64,000 nucleotides of DNA from positions 4,985,001-5,049,000 of the forward strand of contig NZ_CP023865.1 of NCBI RefSeq assembly GCF_003711105.1. The letters run 5' to 3'. Made by a program: the position numbers and the translations under genes. Each line of letters opens with the position of its first letter. Within the stretch, counting starts at the first letter, position 1. Positions 17,240 to 28,477 of the stretch are shown here, piece after piece. The DNA comes from Actinoplanes teichomyceticus ATCC 31121. GTDB lineage: Bacteria; Actinomycetota; Actinomycetes; Mycobacteriales; Micromonosporaceae. The notes beneath the pieces were generated by a model. That model saw nothing but the letters and a program-made list of their open reading frames with translations, was not told where the DNA came from and did no database searches.

Positions 17240-17292
17240 CCGGCGACGCCGCGACCGACGATCAGAGTGTCGATCTCCCGGGTGCCCTCGCG
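17221..17292 (-). pseudogene. Possible C-terminal remnant of an acyl-CoA dehydrogenase
   Basis: Read on the minus strand, 24 codons give [18 protein letters not shown] followed by HGAFVG. This closely resembles the C-terminus of glutaryl-CoA-type acyl-CoA dehydrogenases (YEGTxEINTLIVGRxITGxxAF). No in-frame body of the enzyme is present on either side and no stop follows within the HAD gene. It is either a decayed leftover or a coincidence, and the number of matching positions makes a remnant plausible. Confidence 0.3.
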
Positions 17293-17555
17293 CGGTGTCC
17301 TTGAACGAGCGCGCGTTCCGCAGCCGGTCGGCCCGCGGCACGCGCAACGCCGGTGAGCTGGATCAGGTGGGTGGGGAACCCGGCCCGCGGCCGGTGTCTC
17401 GTCCGCGTTCGGCACCACCGGGCGGCCGGGAAGTCGCGGACCCGGCGTACGGTCGCGGCCTCGTCCTCGCCACAGCGGTCCCTGAAAGGCGTAAAGATCT
17501 CCGGCGAGCATATTCGCCTGCATTCCCCGCCGGCCGGAGCCCTAGACTTCGGCGC
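17293..17555. other. Leader region of the glycyl-tRNA synthetase gene
   Basis: With the remnant just before it, about 316 bases here lie between the HAD stop and the glyQS start. No tRNA, T-box specifier or clear hairpin-terminator pair was seen. A moderately AT-rich patch near 17480-17520 (GCGTAAAGATCTCC, GAGCATATTCGCC) is the best promoter candidate. Confidence 0.35.
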
Positions 17556-20527
<2,972 letters not shown>

Positions 20528-20528
<1 letters not shown>

Positions 20529-20559
20529 CGGTCGCGGACCGCCACGGGCGCGCGACCGT
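20528..20559 (+). terminator. Hairpin after glyQS
   Basis: ACGGTCGCG (20528-20536) pairs perfectly with CGCGACCGT (20551-20559) across a 14-base loop, starting at the stop codon of glyQS. Confidence 0.5.
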
Positions 20560-20781
20560 GGGCGGGAGCGGACAGGTCGTACCGGAAACGGTGGAAGCGC
20601 CGGCCACGGCCTGCCCCCGCGGGCGCCGGTCGGCCTCGCCGCCGGCGCGCGCGGGCGGCGACGGTTGGCCGGGCGTTCGCGGACACGCCACGAGATCGTC
20701 GCTCCCACGACGATTCGATCACGTCCACTGCCTCTCGGACATCCGGCGACCGGCGCCGGATGCGATTCCGTGGAGGACAAC

Positions 20782-21873
20782 GTGGCAGATCGCCGTCAGG
20801 TGCTGCGCTTCGGCGCGGTGGCCGCCGCCGCGCCGGCGCTGGGTGGGGCCGTCGCGGCCCCGGCGTTCGCCGGTTCCGGCAAGCACAGGTCCACGCTGGT
20901 GGTGGGCCACCGGGGCGCCTCCGGGTACCGCCCCGAGCACACCCTGGCGTCGTACGAGCTCGCCGCCCGGATGGGCGCCGACTACATGGAGCCGGACCTG
21001 GTCAGCACGAAGGACGGGGTCCTCGTCTGCCGGCACGAGCCGGAGATCGGCGGCACCACCGACGTCGCGTCGCGGCCGGAGTTCGCCGGGCGCAAGCGCA
21101 CCGTGGTGCTGGACGGCGTGAGCGTGACCGGCTGGTGGACCCAGGACTTCACCCTGGCCGAGCTGAAGACGCTGCGTGCCACCGAGCGGATCCCGGCGGT
21201 CCGCCAGCACAACACCCTGTTCGACGGGCTGTTCCAGGTGCCGACCTTCCAGGAGGTCCTGGACCTGCGCAAGCGGCTGTCGAAGGAGCTGGACCGGGAG
21301 ATCGGCGTCTTCCCGGAGACCAAGCACCCGACGTTTTTCCGCAATCTGGGGCTGGAGCTGGAGACCCCGCTGGTCCGGACCCTGCGCCGCAACGGCCTGG
21401 ACCGGCGCGGCGCGAAGGTGTTCGTCCAGTCGTTCGAGGCGGCCAACCTGCGCACGCTCGCCGACCGTCACCGGGTCGAGGTGCCGCTGGTGTTCCTGAC
21501 CAGCGCGGCCGGCACCCCGTTCGACGACCCGCGCAGCTACGCCGACTACCTGACGCCGGCCGGGCTCAAGGAGCTGTCCGAGTTCGTCGACGGGCTCGGC
21601 CCGGACAAGGGGCAGATCATCCCGCGGAACGCGGACGGCACCCTGGCCGCGCCGACCGGACTGGTCCGCAACGCGCACCACGCCGGGCTCAAGGTGATCC
21701 CGTACACCTTCCGGGCGGAGAACAGCTTCCTGCCGGCCGAGCTGCGGGCCGGCGCCGACCCGGCCGCGTTCGGCAAGGCGATCGACGAGCAGATCACCTT
21801 CCTGCGCACCGGGATCGACGGCCTGTTCACCGACCAGCCGGACATCGGTGTGCTGGCCCGCGACCTGGCCTGA
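20782..21873 (+). CDS. glpQ: Tat-exported glycerophosphodiester phosphodiesterase (EC 3.1.4.46)
   Basis: This 363-residue enzyme hydrolyses glycerophosphodiesters to glycerol-3-phosphate and an alcohol. GDPD motifs are clear: VGHRGASGYRPEHTLASYELA (catalytic His, Arg, Glu), GADYMEPDLVSTKDGVLVCRHE (metal Glu/Asp and second His), VFPETKHP and a C-terminal GIDGLFTDQPD. The N-terminus DRRQVLRFGAVAAAAP is a twin-arginine signal, so it is secreted folded. GTG at 20782 follows GGAGG with a five-base gap. The active-site loop insertions match periplasmic/extracellular GlpQ rather than cytosolic UgpQ. It sits beside the phosphate transporter genes, which suggests phosphate scavenging from phospholipid or teichoic acid debris. 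Confidence 0.93.
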   Translation: MADRRQVLRFGAVAAAAPALGGAVAAPAFAGSGKHRSTLVVGHRGASGYRPEHTLASYELAARMGADYMEPDLVSTKDGVLVCRHEPEIGGTTDVASRPEFAGRKRTVVLDGVSVTGWWTQDFTLAELKTLRATERIPAVRQHNTLFDGLFQVPTFQEVLDLRKRLSKELDREIGVFPETKHPTFFRNLGLELETPLVRTLRRNGLDRRGAKVFVQSFEAANLRTLADRHRVEVPLVFLTSAAGTPFDDPRSYADYLTPAGLKELSEFVDGLGPDKGQIIPRNADGTLAAPTGLVRNAHHAGLKVIPYTFRAENSFLPAELRAGADPAAFGKAIDEQITFLRTGIDGLFTDQPDIGVLARDLA

Positions 21874-21895
21874 CCGGGGAGCCGGCGGCCCACAT

Positions 21896-21939
21896 GCAGG
21901 AAGCGGCCCGGCGGCAGTCGCCGCCGGGCCGCTTCCTGC
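21896..21939. terminator. Perfect 20-bp bidirectional terminator hairpin
   Basis: GCAGGAAGCGGCCCGGCGGC, loop AGTC, then its exact complement. It lies between the convergent stops of glpQ and the small membrane protein gene and is one of the strongest hairpins in the window. Confidence 0.88.
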
Positions 21940-21949
21940 GTACGCCGGG

Positions 21950-22258
21950 CTACTTGGGCACGATCGTCGGGTAGATGTGCTCGAAGCTGAGCTTGTTGCC
22001 GAAGCCGGTCGCCACGATGAACGTCAGCCCGAGCAGCACCCCGGCGATGACCACGGCGAACAGCAGGTAGCCGACGAACGTGCCGAGCGGCCGCCGGGTG
22101 CCGGGCGTGACGCCGGTCGCGTCCACCGAGGCCTCGCCGGCGCCCCACGCCAGCGAGCGGATGCCGAGGGCGAACAGCACCGGCAGCCCGGCGCCGAGGA
22201 GCAGGCCGGCGAGCAGCACCCGCCACGCGCCGTCGAGCGCGAATCCCAGGTTGTGCAT
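21950..22258 (-). CDS. Small membrane protein paired with the Pit transporter
   Basis: This 102-residue protein has two clear membrane helices (AWRVLLAGLLLGAGLPVLFALGI and FVGYLLFAVVIAGVLLGLTFIV) joined by a short polar loop, and a C-terminal KLSFEHIYPTIV tail. It starts at ATG 22258, with GGAG eight bases upstream. The stop of the phosphate transporter is only 14 bases before this start, so the two are an operon. Proteins of this type are seen next to Pit genes in actinobacteria but have no assigned function; an accessory or regulatory role in phosphate transport is inference. Confidence 0.75.
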   Translation of the reverse strand: MHNLGFALDGAWRVLLAGLLLGAGLPVLFALGIRSLAWGAGEASVDATGVTPGTRRPLGTFVGYLLFAVVIAGVLLGLTFIVATGFGNKLSFEHIYPTIVPK

Positions 22259-22272
22259 GTCGTCGTCTCCGC

Positions 22273-23517
22273 TCAGTTCGCCGCGACCACGCGGACGGCT
22301 TCCTGGACGGCCGGGTCGACCGGCGCCGGGGTGGGCGCGGGCTCCCAGTCGTCGTTGACGTTCTCGTGGTCGACCTGCTCGCTGCGCGAGCGCAGCCACA
22401 TCGCCACCGACGCGGCGACCAGCAGCAGGAACACCACGACCGCGCCGGCCAGGCCACCGATGGTGTGCCCGACCCACCACATCGCGGCGCCGATCAGGCC
22501 GGCCGCGGGCAGGGTGATCAACCAGGCCGCGACCATCCGCCCGGCGACCGACCAGCGGACCCGGGCGCCCGGCCGGCCGAGGCCGGAGCCGAGCACCGAG
22601 CCGGTGGCGACGTGCGTGGTGGAGAGCGCGAAGCCGAGCTGGCTGGAGGCCAGGATGACGGCGGCGGCGCCGGACTGCGCGGCGGTGCCCTGCGGCGGGT
22701 TGATGTCGGTGAGGCCCTTGCCGAGGGTGCGGATGATCCGCCAGCCGCCCAGGTAGGTGCCGAGGGCGATGGCCACGGCGCAGGCCACCTTCACCCAGAG
22801 CGGGATGTTCTTGGTGTCGCTCCAGTCGCCGCTGGCGATCAGGGCGAGCGTGATGACACCCATGGTCTTCTGCGCGTCGTTGGTGCCGTGCGCCAGCGAG
22901 ACGAGCGAGGCCGAGCCGATCTGGCCCCATTTGAAGCCCTGGTCGGTGAACCGGGCCGCGATCCCGTTGGTGACCTTGAAGATCAGCCAGGTGCCGGCGG
23001 CGGCGACCACGGCCGCGATCACCGGGGAGAGCACGGCGGGCAGCAACACCTTGCCGACGACCCCGTCGAGCTTCGAGCCGTCGCCGTTCCAGTTCACACC
23101 GGCCCAGCCGAGCCCGGCCACGGTGGCCCCGACGAGGCCGCCGAAGAGCGCGTGCGAGGAGCTCGAGGGCAGCCCGACCAGCCAGGTGAGCAGGTTCCAG
23201 ACGATGCCGCCGACCAGACCGGCCAGGATGATCAGAAGCAGACCGGATCCGCCGTCAGCGAGGAGCTCGGTCTTGGGCGCCCCGGTCTTGTCCTGGATCT
23301 TCACCACCGCGTTGGTGACGGTGAGGGCGACCTCGACGGAGAGGAAGGCGCCGATCAGGTTCAGCACACCGGACAGGGCCACGGCGGTTTTGGGCCGCAG
23401 CGCCTTGGTGGCGATGGAGGTGGCCATCGCGTTCGCCGTGTCGTGGAACCCGTTGGTGAAGTCGAAGGCGAGTGCCGTCACGACCACCAGCGCGAGGATC
23501 ACGGATGTGTCAGTCAC
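22273..23517 (-). CDS. pitA: Low-affinity inorganic phosphate transporter, Pit family
   Basis: This 414-residue integral membrane protein carries the duplicated PiT signatures: the N-terminal copy FDFTNGFHDTANAMATSI (about 19-36) and the later VSLAHGTNDAQKTMGVI. GLPSSSSHALFGGLVG and ALSTTHVATGSVLGSG are also present. About ten hydrophobic helices are visible and the C-terminal 40 residues are hydrophilic. Pit proteins import metal-phosphate complexes by proton symport. Start is GTG at 23517 (VTDTSVILALVV). The downstream gene encodes a two-helix partner and glpQ lies beyond it, making a phosphate-acquisition neighbourhood. A lone GTTCACC sequence upstream is not enough to call a PHO box. Confidence 0.93.
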   Translation of the reverse strand: MTDTSVILALVVVTALAFDFTNGFHDTANAMATSIATKALRPKTAVALSGVLNLIGAFLSVEVALTVTNAVVKIQDKTGAPKTELLADGGSGLLLIILAGLVGGIVWNLLTWLVGLPSSSSHALFGGLVGATVAGLGWAGVNWNGDGSKLDGVVGKVLLPAVLSPVIAAVVAAAGTWLIFKVTNGIAARFTDQGFKWGQIGSASLVSLAHGTNDAQKTMGVITLALIASGDWSDTKNIPLWVKVACAVAIALGTYLGGWRIIRTLGKGLTDINPPQGTAAQSGAAAVILASSQLGFALSTTHVATGSVLGSGLGRPGARVRWSVAGRMVAAWLITLPAAGLIGAAMWWVGHTIGGLAGAVVVFLLLVAASVAMWLRSRSEQVDHENVNDDWEPAPTPAPVDPAVQEAVRVVAAN

Positions 23518-24017
23518 GCGGGTGATCGTGACCGGTCAAGTGGGTCTCCTGCCAGAGGCCAAACGCAACATGTACAAGATTCGGCCCTCGTTAACCTGCC
23601 GTTTGCCTAATTCTCGCTCTTCGTGTTGATCAAATTACTCTGCGTGTCTGTCAACAAAGGATCGGTGAACATTCGCCGTCCAATGGACCCCGCTCTATCC
23701 GGACTTATCGGGCACTGTTGCGGGCCGGTAAATCGATGTCCATGCATGGGCGTGGCGGTGATACCGACCGGTTCATCCCCTATTATGCGGGTATGGCGTG
23801 GGTCATCGCGGCCCCCGGTGGAGGGCACAGGGCACGGCCGCGGCGGCGGTGCGCAACCGGCGACCGATGACGACCGGGAGACCGGCCGCAAACGGCAGAC
23901 CGGTGACAACCGGAAAAGTGACCGTAACCCGGAGGTTGGGCACAACCCGGAGACCGGTCGCCATCGGTAGGCCGAGGGCAACCGGCGGATCGGGACGGCG
24001 GGGCGGGCGCTCGCCGG
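23518..24017. other. 500-base spacer with relatively low GC and degenerate ACCGG repeats
   Basis: Bases 23560-23720 are the most AT-rich stretch nearby and contain the pitA promoter region (a TTGACA hexamer on the minus strand near 23650). From about 23850 to 23990 the sequence repeats short gACCGG/AACCGG blocks at irregular 9-21 base spacing. Open frames of up to 125 codons across it read as repetitive Arg/Pro/Ser strings on both strands and I do not call them genes. Confidence 0.5.
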
Positions 24018-24791
24018 TCAGATCGGGATGAGCCGGGCGGCCAGCGCGACCGTGGTCAGGTCGCCCTTGCGCAGCTTCTCCGCCGCGTCCACCTCGCCGA
24101 GGCCCTCCAGGCGGACCGCCGACGCGTCGATCAGCGCCTCCTCACCGTCGAGCAGGCGACGGGCGATGCGCGCCTGGGCCGGGCTCAACTCCGCGTACGC
24201 GCACCGGTCCAGCGCCTGCACCGTCTCCTCGTCCAGCGTGCCGGCCAGCGCCCGCTCGGTGACCACCTTCAGCAGCCACCCCGGCCACCACGCGTACTTG
24301 CCGATCACCTGTCCCGAGTGCAGCGCCACGGCCGGTTCCTGACCGGCGGCCAGCAGCTTCACCGCGAGGTCGTTGTCGAACCGCTCCAGTCGCAGCGCCC
24401 CGACGAAGGTCCGCAGGATCACCTGCGTCTTCAGGAACTCCTCGGCCCCGTGCGCGGCCTCGCCGGCCTTGCCCTCCAGCAGGTGGATCAGGGTGTGCGC
24501 CTCGTGCAGCTGGAAACCCTCGCCGGAGCGCTCGGCCAGCCGGTCCACCGTGGCGACCAGCCGCTGCACGCCCTTGGCCGACCGCGCGGCGAGCTCCTCG
24601 CTGGCCGGCTTGTTGAGATACCGGACCCGGATCTCCAGCGCGATCTCCGCCTCCCGGCGCAGCAGCGGCGACGAGATCTTCGGCGTGATCTCGTCGCCCA
24701 GACTCTCGGTGAGGAAGGCCAGGTCGAACTTCTCGGAGACCTGCAAGAACTGGTTCCACCACGATGCCGGGTGCCGCTGCTGTCGAATCAC
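24018..24791 (-). CDS. Hypothetical helical protein
   Basis: This 257-residue protein starts with GTG at 24791 (VIRQQRHPASWWNQFLQVS) and has no recognisable catalytic motif. It is predicted largely alpha-helical with many Glu/Ala/Leu/Arg runs (REAEIALEIRVRYLNKPASEELAARSAKGVQRLV), and lacks a signal peptide or membrane helix. The start has no good ribosome binding site, so translation may begin elsewhere or from a leaderless transcript. The next gene on the same strand ends 50 bases upstream. I cannot assign a function. Confidence 0.65.
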   Translation of the reverse strand: MIRQQRHPASWWNQFLQVSEKFDLAFLTESLGDEITPKISSPLLRREAEIALEIRVRYLNKPASEELAARSAKGVQRLVATVDRLAERSGEGFQLHEAHTLIHLLEGKAGEAAHGAEEFLKTQVILRTFVGALRLERFDNDLAVKLLAAGQEPAVALHSGQVIGKYAWWPGWLLKVVTERALAGTLDEETVQALDRCAYAELSPAQARIARRLLDGEEALIDASAVRLEGLGEVDAAEKLRKGDLTTVALAARLIPI

Positions 24792-24839
24792 GCAACCAAG
24801 AGTGACCTAACCGCTACGGTGCGACAAGTGATTCGGGTA

Positions 24840-25715
24840 TCAGCCCGCCTGTGCACGCTCGCGGCCGGTGGGGATCAGCCCGGCCGGGTTCAGCAGGCCG
24901 GCCTTGACGACGATGCGGCTCAGCGGACGGGTGAGCGCGGCGAGCCGCACGCAGCCGGCCTCCCCCAGCTCGCGGTATGCCGGCTCGGCCAACCGGTCGG
25001 TGGTCGCCTCCAGCTCGGCCCGCAGCGCCCGACCCTCGTCGGACAGCTCGTCGCCGGTCATCAGCCCGCGCTCGCGCAACCGGCCGGCGGTGGCCGCCCA
25101 GTCGTCCCGTGCCCAGCCCCGGGTGGCCTGCAGGAACCGGCGGTCGATCTGGCCGCTGGCCGCGTGCAGGACGATCGACTCCAGCCCGCTGAGGCCGGCG
25201 GCGAGCAGCGCCGCGATGTGCCCGTCGCCGCGGAACTCGCGCAGCAGCATCTGGGCGTGGAAGAGCACCAGGTGCGCCGGGCGGGGCCAGGGCAGCTCGG
25301 CGTGTGCGGCGAACAGCGGCCGGCCGTGCGGCGAGCCGGCCGCGTGCTGTGCGGCGGCCCGGGCCAGCTCGGCCGCCTCGGCCACCTCGGGCCCGGCCAG
25401 CACCTCGGCGCCCAGCCCGCGGGTCAGGGCCGCGTCGGCGATCTCCAGCCGGGCGGCGATCATCCGTTCCGGGCTCACCGTCTCCCACACGGCCGGCAGC
25501 GCCCGGGCAACCACGGCCGGGTTGAAGTTGTAGAACGTGGCGGCGACCGGGCCCGGGCCGACCGGTCCGAACGCGGCGGACCGGGCGGCGAGGTAGCCGG
25601 CCATCGGGTCCAGACCCGCCGACGCGTACGTCCGGGCCGCCTCGGGCACCAGGTAGACCAGGGCGTGCAGCGGCTCGGTCACCCGCCAGGCCAGCCGGGA
25701 CGGGCTCTCGGTCAC
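24840..25715 (-). CDS. SCO6745-like protein
   Basis: This 291-residue soluble protein begins LAWRVTEPLHALVYLVPEAA, the hallmark opening of the actinobacterial SCO6745 family. Also seen are GYLAARSAAFGPVGPGPVAATFYNFNP and a C-terminal region with WAATAGRLRERGLMTGDELSDEG, resembling the winged-helix motif common in that family. The family has no published biochemical role. GTG at 25715 overlaps the stop of the upstream nuclease-like gene (GTGA), so translation is coupled. Both genes may be a unit. Confidence 0.85.
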   Translation of the reverse strand: MTESPSRLAWRVTEPLHALVYLVPEAARTYASAGLDPMAGYLAARSAAFGPVGPGPVAATFYNFNPAVVARALPAVWETVSPERMIAARLEIADAALTRGLGAEVLAGPEVAEAAELARAAAQHAAGSPHGRPLFAAHAELPWPRPAHLVLFHAQMLLREFRGDGHIAALLAAGLSGLESIVLHAASGQIDRRFLQATRGWARDDWAATAGRLRERGLMTGDELSDEGRALRAELEATTDRLAEPAYRELGEAGCVRLAALTRPLSRIVVKAGLLNPAGLIPTGRERAQAG

Positions 25716-26218
25716 GGTTCCCACGGCAGCTCCTCGGCCTCGGCGACGACGGGCGCGGCGCCGGTGTGCTCGGGGGCAGGCCGCTCGGACACGGTATGCC
25801 AGCGCCCGGCCCGGCGCGAGGCCTCCCGGACCACCAGGTGCACCGGCAGCGGCGGGGGCGGGAACGGGCCTGTGCCCCAGCGCACCCAGATCGCCACCCG
25901 GCCGGCGGCGGCCTCGGCGAGCAGCTTGTCGACCGTGCGCTGCCGGTCCCGCCGGTCCACCTCGATGGCGATCGGGGCCGCGCCGCCGGGCCGGGCGCAG
26001 GCCACGTCCAGCACCGAGCTGCCGCGCAGCGGGGGCGGCAGCGGGAAGACGCTGGGCGCGCGGCGGTAGACCCGCCACCGCTGCCACGCCGCCCACTCCT
26101 CGATCGTGGCGAGGATCCGGGCGGTGGCCTCGGCCTCGGTCAGGTCGGCGAAGGTGAGCCGCTCCAGCCACGAGGCGAGGGAGCGCGCCGTGCTCGTGCC
26201 GTCGTCCGCCGTGTCCAT
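25712..26218 (-). CDS. Hypothetical protein with nuclease-like core
   Basis: This 168-residue protein starts at ATG 26218 (MDTADDGTSTARSLASW). A helical N-terminus rich in Trp (EEWAAWQRWRVYRRA) leads into PLRGSSVLDVACAR followed by PIAIEVDRRDRQRTVDKLL and RVAIWVRWG. The D...E-x-D pattern in consecutive strands and the nearby basic residues resemble the restriction-endonuclease-like fold, but the canonical E-x-K lysine is replaced, so activity is doubtful. It is coupled to the SCO6745-like gene. Two alternative upstream starts would add 14 residues without support. Confidence 0.6.
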   Translation of the reverse strand: MDTADDGTSTARSLASWLERLTFADLTEAEATARILATIEEWAAWQRWRVYRRAPSVFPLPPPLRGSSVLDVACARPGGAAPIAIEVDRRDRQRTVDKLLAEAAAGRVAIWVRWGTGPFPPPPLPVHLVVREASRRAGRWHTVSERPAPEHTGAAPVVAEAEELPWEP

Positions 26219-26482
26219 CGCCCGTACCCTAACCGGCGCCCGCCGCGCGGCGACGCGCACCGCGCGCCGCCCGGCGACGCCCGGCGCCGGCGCTTCAGGC
26301 CGGCGGATCGGCCCCGCCGCCCGGCGACGCCCGGCCCGGCGCTTCAGGCCGGCGGATCGGCCCCGCCGCCCGGCGACGCCCCGCGCCGGCGCCTCAGGCC
26401 GGCGGATCGGCCCCGCCGGCCGGCATGCCGGGCGGTCCGGGCCGGGCGGCGAAACCGGCGACGGCCGGCCACGTGTGGCCGG
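26219..26482. repeat. Non-coding tandem repeat of about 50 bp, three copies
   Basis: The block GCTTCAGGCCGGCGGATCGG then CCCCGCCGCCCGGCGACGCC begins at 26292, 26341 and 26391 (the last as GCCTCAGG), giving a period of 49-50 bases from about 26270 to 26420. It lies in the 264 bases between two minus-strand genes. Inside each unit GGCCGGCGG and CCCCGCCG can fold. No gene is present in the spacer. Confidence 0.8.
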
Positions 26483-28357
26483 TCACGACGACAGCTCCCG
26501 GCAGCGCTGCTTGTCGGCGTACATCCGCAGGTCGGCGCGGTGCAACAGGCTGTCCGGCCGGTCCGCCGGGCCGGCCGCGACGCCGATGCTGGCGCCGACG
26601 GTCAGCTGCCGGCCGTCGATCGCGGCGGGCGCGGCCAGCGCGGCGCGCAGGCGGTCCGCGATCCGGTCCGCCTCCGCGACGCCGGCCGGCACGAGTACGG
26701 CGAACTCGTCCCCGCCCAGCCGGGCCACCAGATCGCCGGGCCCGCTGCACGCCGACAGCTGCCGGGCCACGTGCCGCAGCACCGTGTCGCCGGTGGCGTG
26801 CCCGTACGTGTCGTTGATCTGTTTGAAGCCGTTGAGGTCCACCAGCAGCACGGCGACCTCGGCGGTCCCGGACGCGCCCACGCGGTCGGTGAACTGCCGC
26901 CGGTTCGCCAGCCCGGTCAGCTCGTCGTGCCCGGCCTGGTAGCGCAGCAGCTCCCGCAGTTCCCGCTCCTCGGTCATGTCCCGCGCGTTGATCACGACAC
27001 CGCCGATCCCGGGCTCGTCGACCAGGTTCACCGCGACCGCGGCGAGCCAGCGCCAGCCGCCGTCCGCGTGCCGCACCCGCATCTCGAAGGCCGCCTTGGC
27101 GCCCGGGGTGGCGAACACCGGGGCGGTCGCGGCCACCACGCACGGCGCGTCCGCCGGGCTGATCAGGTCCAGCAGGCGCCGGTTCAGGTATTCGCCGGGC
27201 GGGCCGCCGACGATGCGCTCGACGGCCGGGTTGAGGTACCGCAGGACCCCGTCGGTACCGACGATCGCGGTGATGTCCGAGGCGTGCCGCAGCAGCGCCT
27301 CCTGCCGGCGCTCGCGGCGGCGGATCTCGGCCAGGCTCTCGTCCAGGCGGCCCAGCAGGGTGTTGTTCTCGGCCAGGGCGAGCATCTGCCGGGCCACCAC
27401 GAGCGCCACGTTGATCAGCAGGCCGGTCAGCGCGCCCCAGGCGGAGAGCCCGAGTCCCTCGACGGCCAGGACGACCACCAGGGTGCCCGCGCAGACCACG
27501 GTGCCCAGGTACGGCAGCGAGCTGTACCGGCGGCCCGCCCCGGCGCCGCGGCGGACCCGCCCGCCCCGCCCGGCGCGTGTCTGGAGCAACTGGATCCGTG
27601 GCGTGGCGACCATCAGCAGGCACGGGCCGAGCACCAGCAGCGCGGGCAGGGTCACCCCGGCGACGCTGTCGGTGGGCAGCAGCGCGTTGCCGAGCGCCTG
27701 CACGGACGTCGAGGCGATGATCGGGACGGCGGCCGGCATGACGATCGGGCTGGACCCGCTCAAGCCGATCTTGACGGCCAGCAGACCGCCGCAGAGCACC
27801 ACGCCGCAGCCGAACAGCGCGGAGAAGTAACCGGTCGCCCCGGCCTGGTCCAGACCGGGCCGGGTGAGCAGCGACCAGCCCAGGACGCCGGCGGCGGTGT
27901 GCACGATCGCCGCGTCCAGGGCCATCCGGATCCGGGCGCCGCGCGACCACGCCCGGCCGGGGTGGCACACGGTGACGCCGCCGACCAGCAGCACACCGGC
28001 CACGCCGAGCAGGCTCTGCGCCGGATGGAAGACGAACCGGTCCAGATCCGGGGTGGCCAGGACGTACCCCAGCTGGGTGAGGTCGCCGACCGCGAAGATC
28101 AGCCCGGCGGCGCCCATCGCCCGCCAGAACCGCCGGCTCGCCGGATCGCCGTCCGGGCTGCGCCACACCTGCCGGGACAGCCAGGACATCGACAGGTCGA
28201 GGATCGGCGCGAGCGTCCAGCAGAGCAGCATCTGCTGGCGTACGGTGCCCAGGCCGAGCAGGTAGCAGCCGAGCACGGCCGCGCTCAGTACGGCCAGCGG
28301 GGTCAGCACCCGGTCCTGCCAGCGCATCCGCACCCCGCCATCCGCTCCGCGTTCCAT
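26483..28357 (-). CDS. Membrane PAS-GGDEF diguanylate cyclase
   Basis: This 624-residue protein begins with about nine to ten membrane helices (roughly residues 14-340, for example LAVLSAAVLGCYLLGLG and ALTGLLINVALVVARQML). A PAS domain follows (RHASDITAIVGTDGVLRYLN ... EMRVRHADGGWRWLAA), then a GGDEF domain (HDELTGLANRRQFT, DLNGFKQINDTYGHATGD, ARLGGDEFAVL). The GGDEF motif is intact, but the position of the RxxD inhibitory site reads GPGD, so the Arg is absent and product inhibition there is unlikely. It should make c-di-GMP in response to a membrane and PAS input. The ATG at 28357 has a weak GGGG site; a second ATG at 28327 is possible. Confidence 0.9.
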   Translation of the reverse strand: MERGADGGVRMRWQDRVLTPLAVLSAAVLGCYLLGLGTVRQQMLLCWTLAPILDLSMSWLSRQVWRSPDGDPASRRFWRAMGAAGLIFAVGDLTQLGYVLATPDLDRFVFHPAQSLLGVAGVLLVGGVTVCHPGRAWSRGARIRMALDAAIVHTAAGVLGWSLLTRPGLDQAGATGYFSALFGCGVVLCGGLLAVKIGLSGSSPIVMPAAVPIIASTSVQALGNALLPTDSVAGVTLPALLVLGPCLLMVATPRIQLLQTRAGRGGRVRRGAGAGRRYSSLPYLGTVVCAGTLVVVLAVEGLGLSAWGALTGLLINVALVVARQMLALAENNTLLGRLDESLAEIRRRERRQEALLRHASDITAIVGTDGVLRYLNPAVERIVGGPPGEYLNRRLLDLISPADAPCVVAATAPVFATPGAKAAFEMRVRHADGGWRWLAAVAVNLVDEPGIGGVVINARDMTEERELRELLRYQAGHDELTGLANRRQFTDRVGASGTAEVAVLLVDLNGFKQINDTYGHATGDTVLRHVARQLSACSGPGDLVARLGGDEFAVLVPAGVAEADRIADRLRAALAAPAAIDGRQLTVGASIGVAAGPADRPDSLLHRADLRMYADKQRCRELSS

Positions 28358-28477
28358 CCCCGGCAGCGATCGGCCCGCGGCGGGCGGTTGTTAGCGTTTC
28401 CGGCCGTCCCGCCGGGGCGTGCGGTCTTTGTCGACTCCGGTCACCGCTCTCTATGGTGTTGTCGAAGGGGGCGACGG

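Noticed and set aside
17240..17555. T-box or tRNA-like leader ahead of glyQS
   Set aside because: No specifier stem, T-box sequence or cloverleaf could be traced.
23664..23670. GTTCACC (minus strand) as a PHO box for pitA
   Set aside because: A PHO box needs at least two direct 11-base units; only one heptamer is present and the neighbouring units do not match.
23623..23970. 115-codon frame in the spacer upstream of pitA
   Set aside because: It starts with GTG without a ribosome binding site and runs through the ACCGG repeat zone; the minus strand is open as well.
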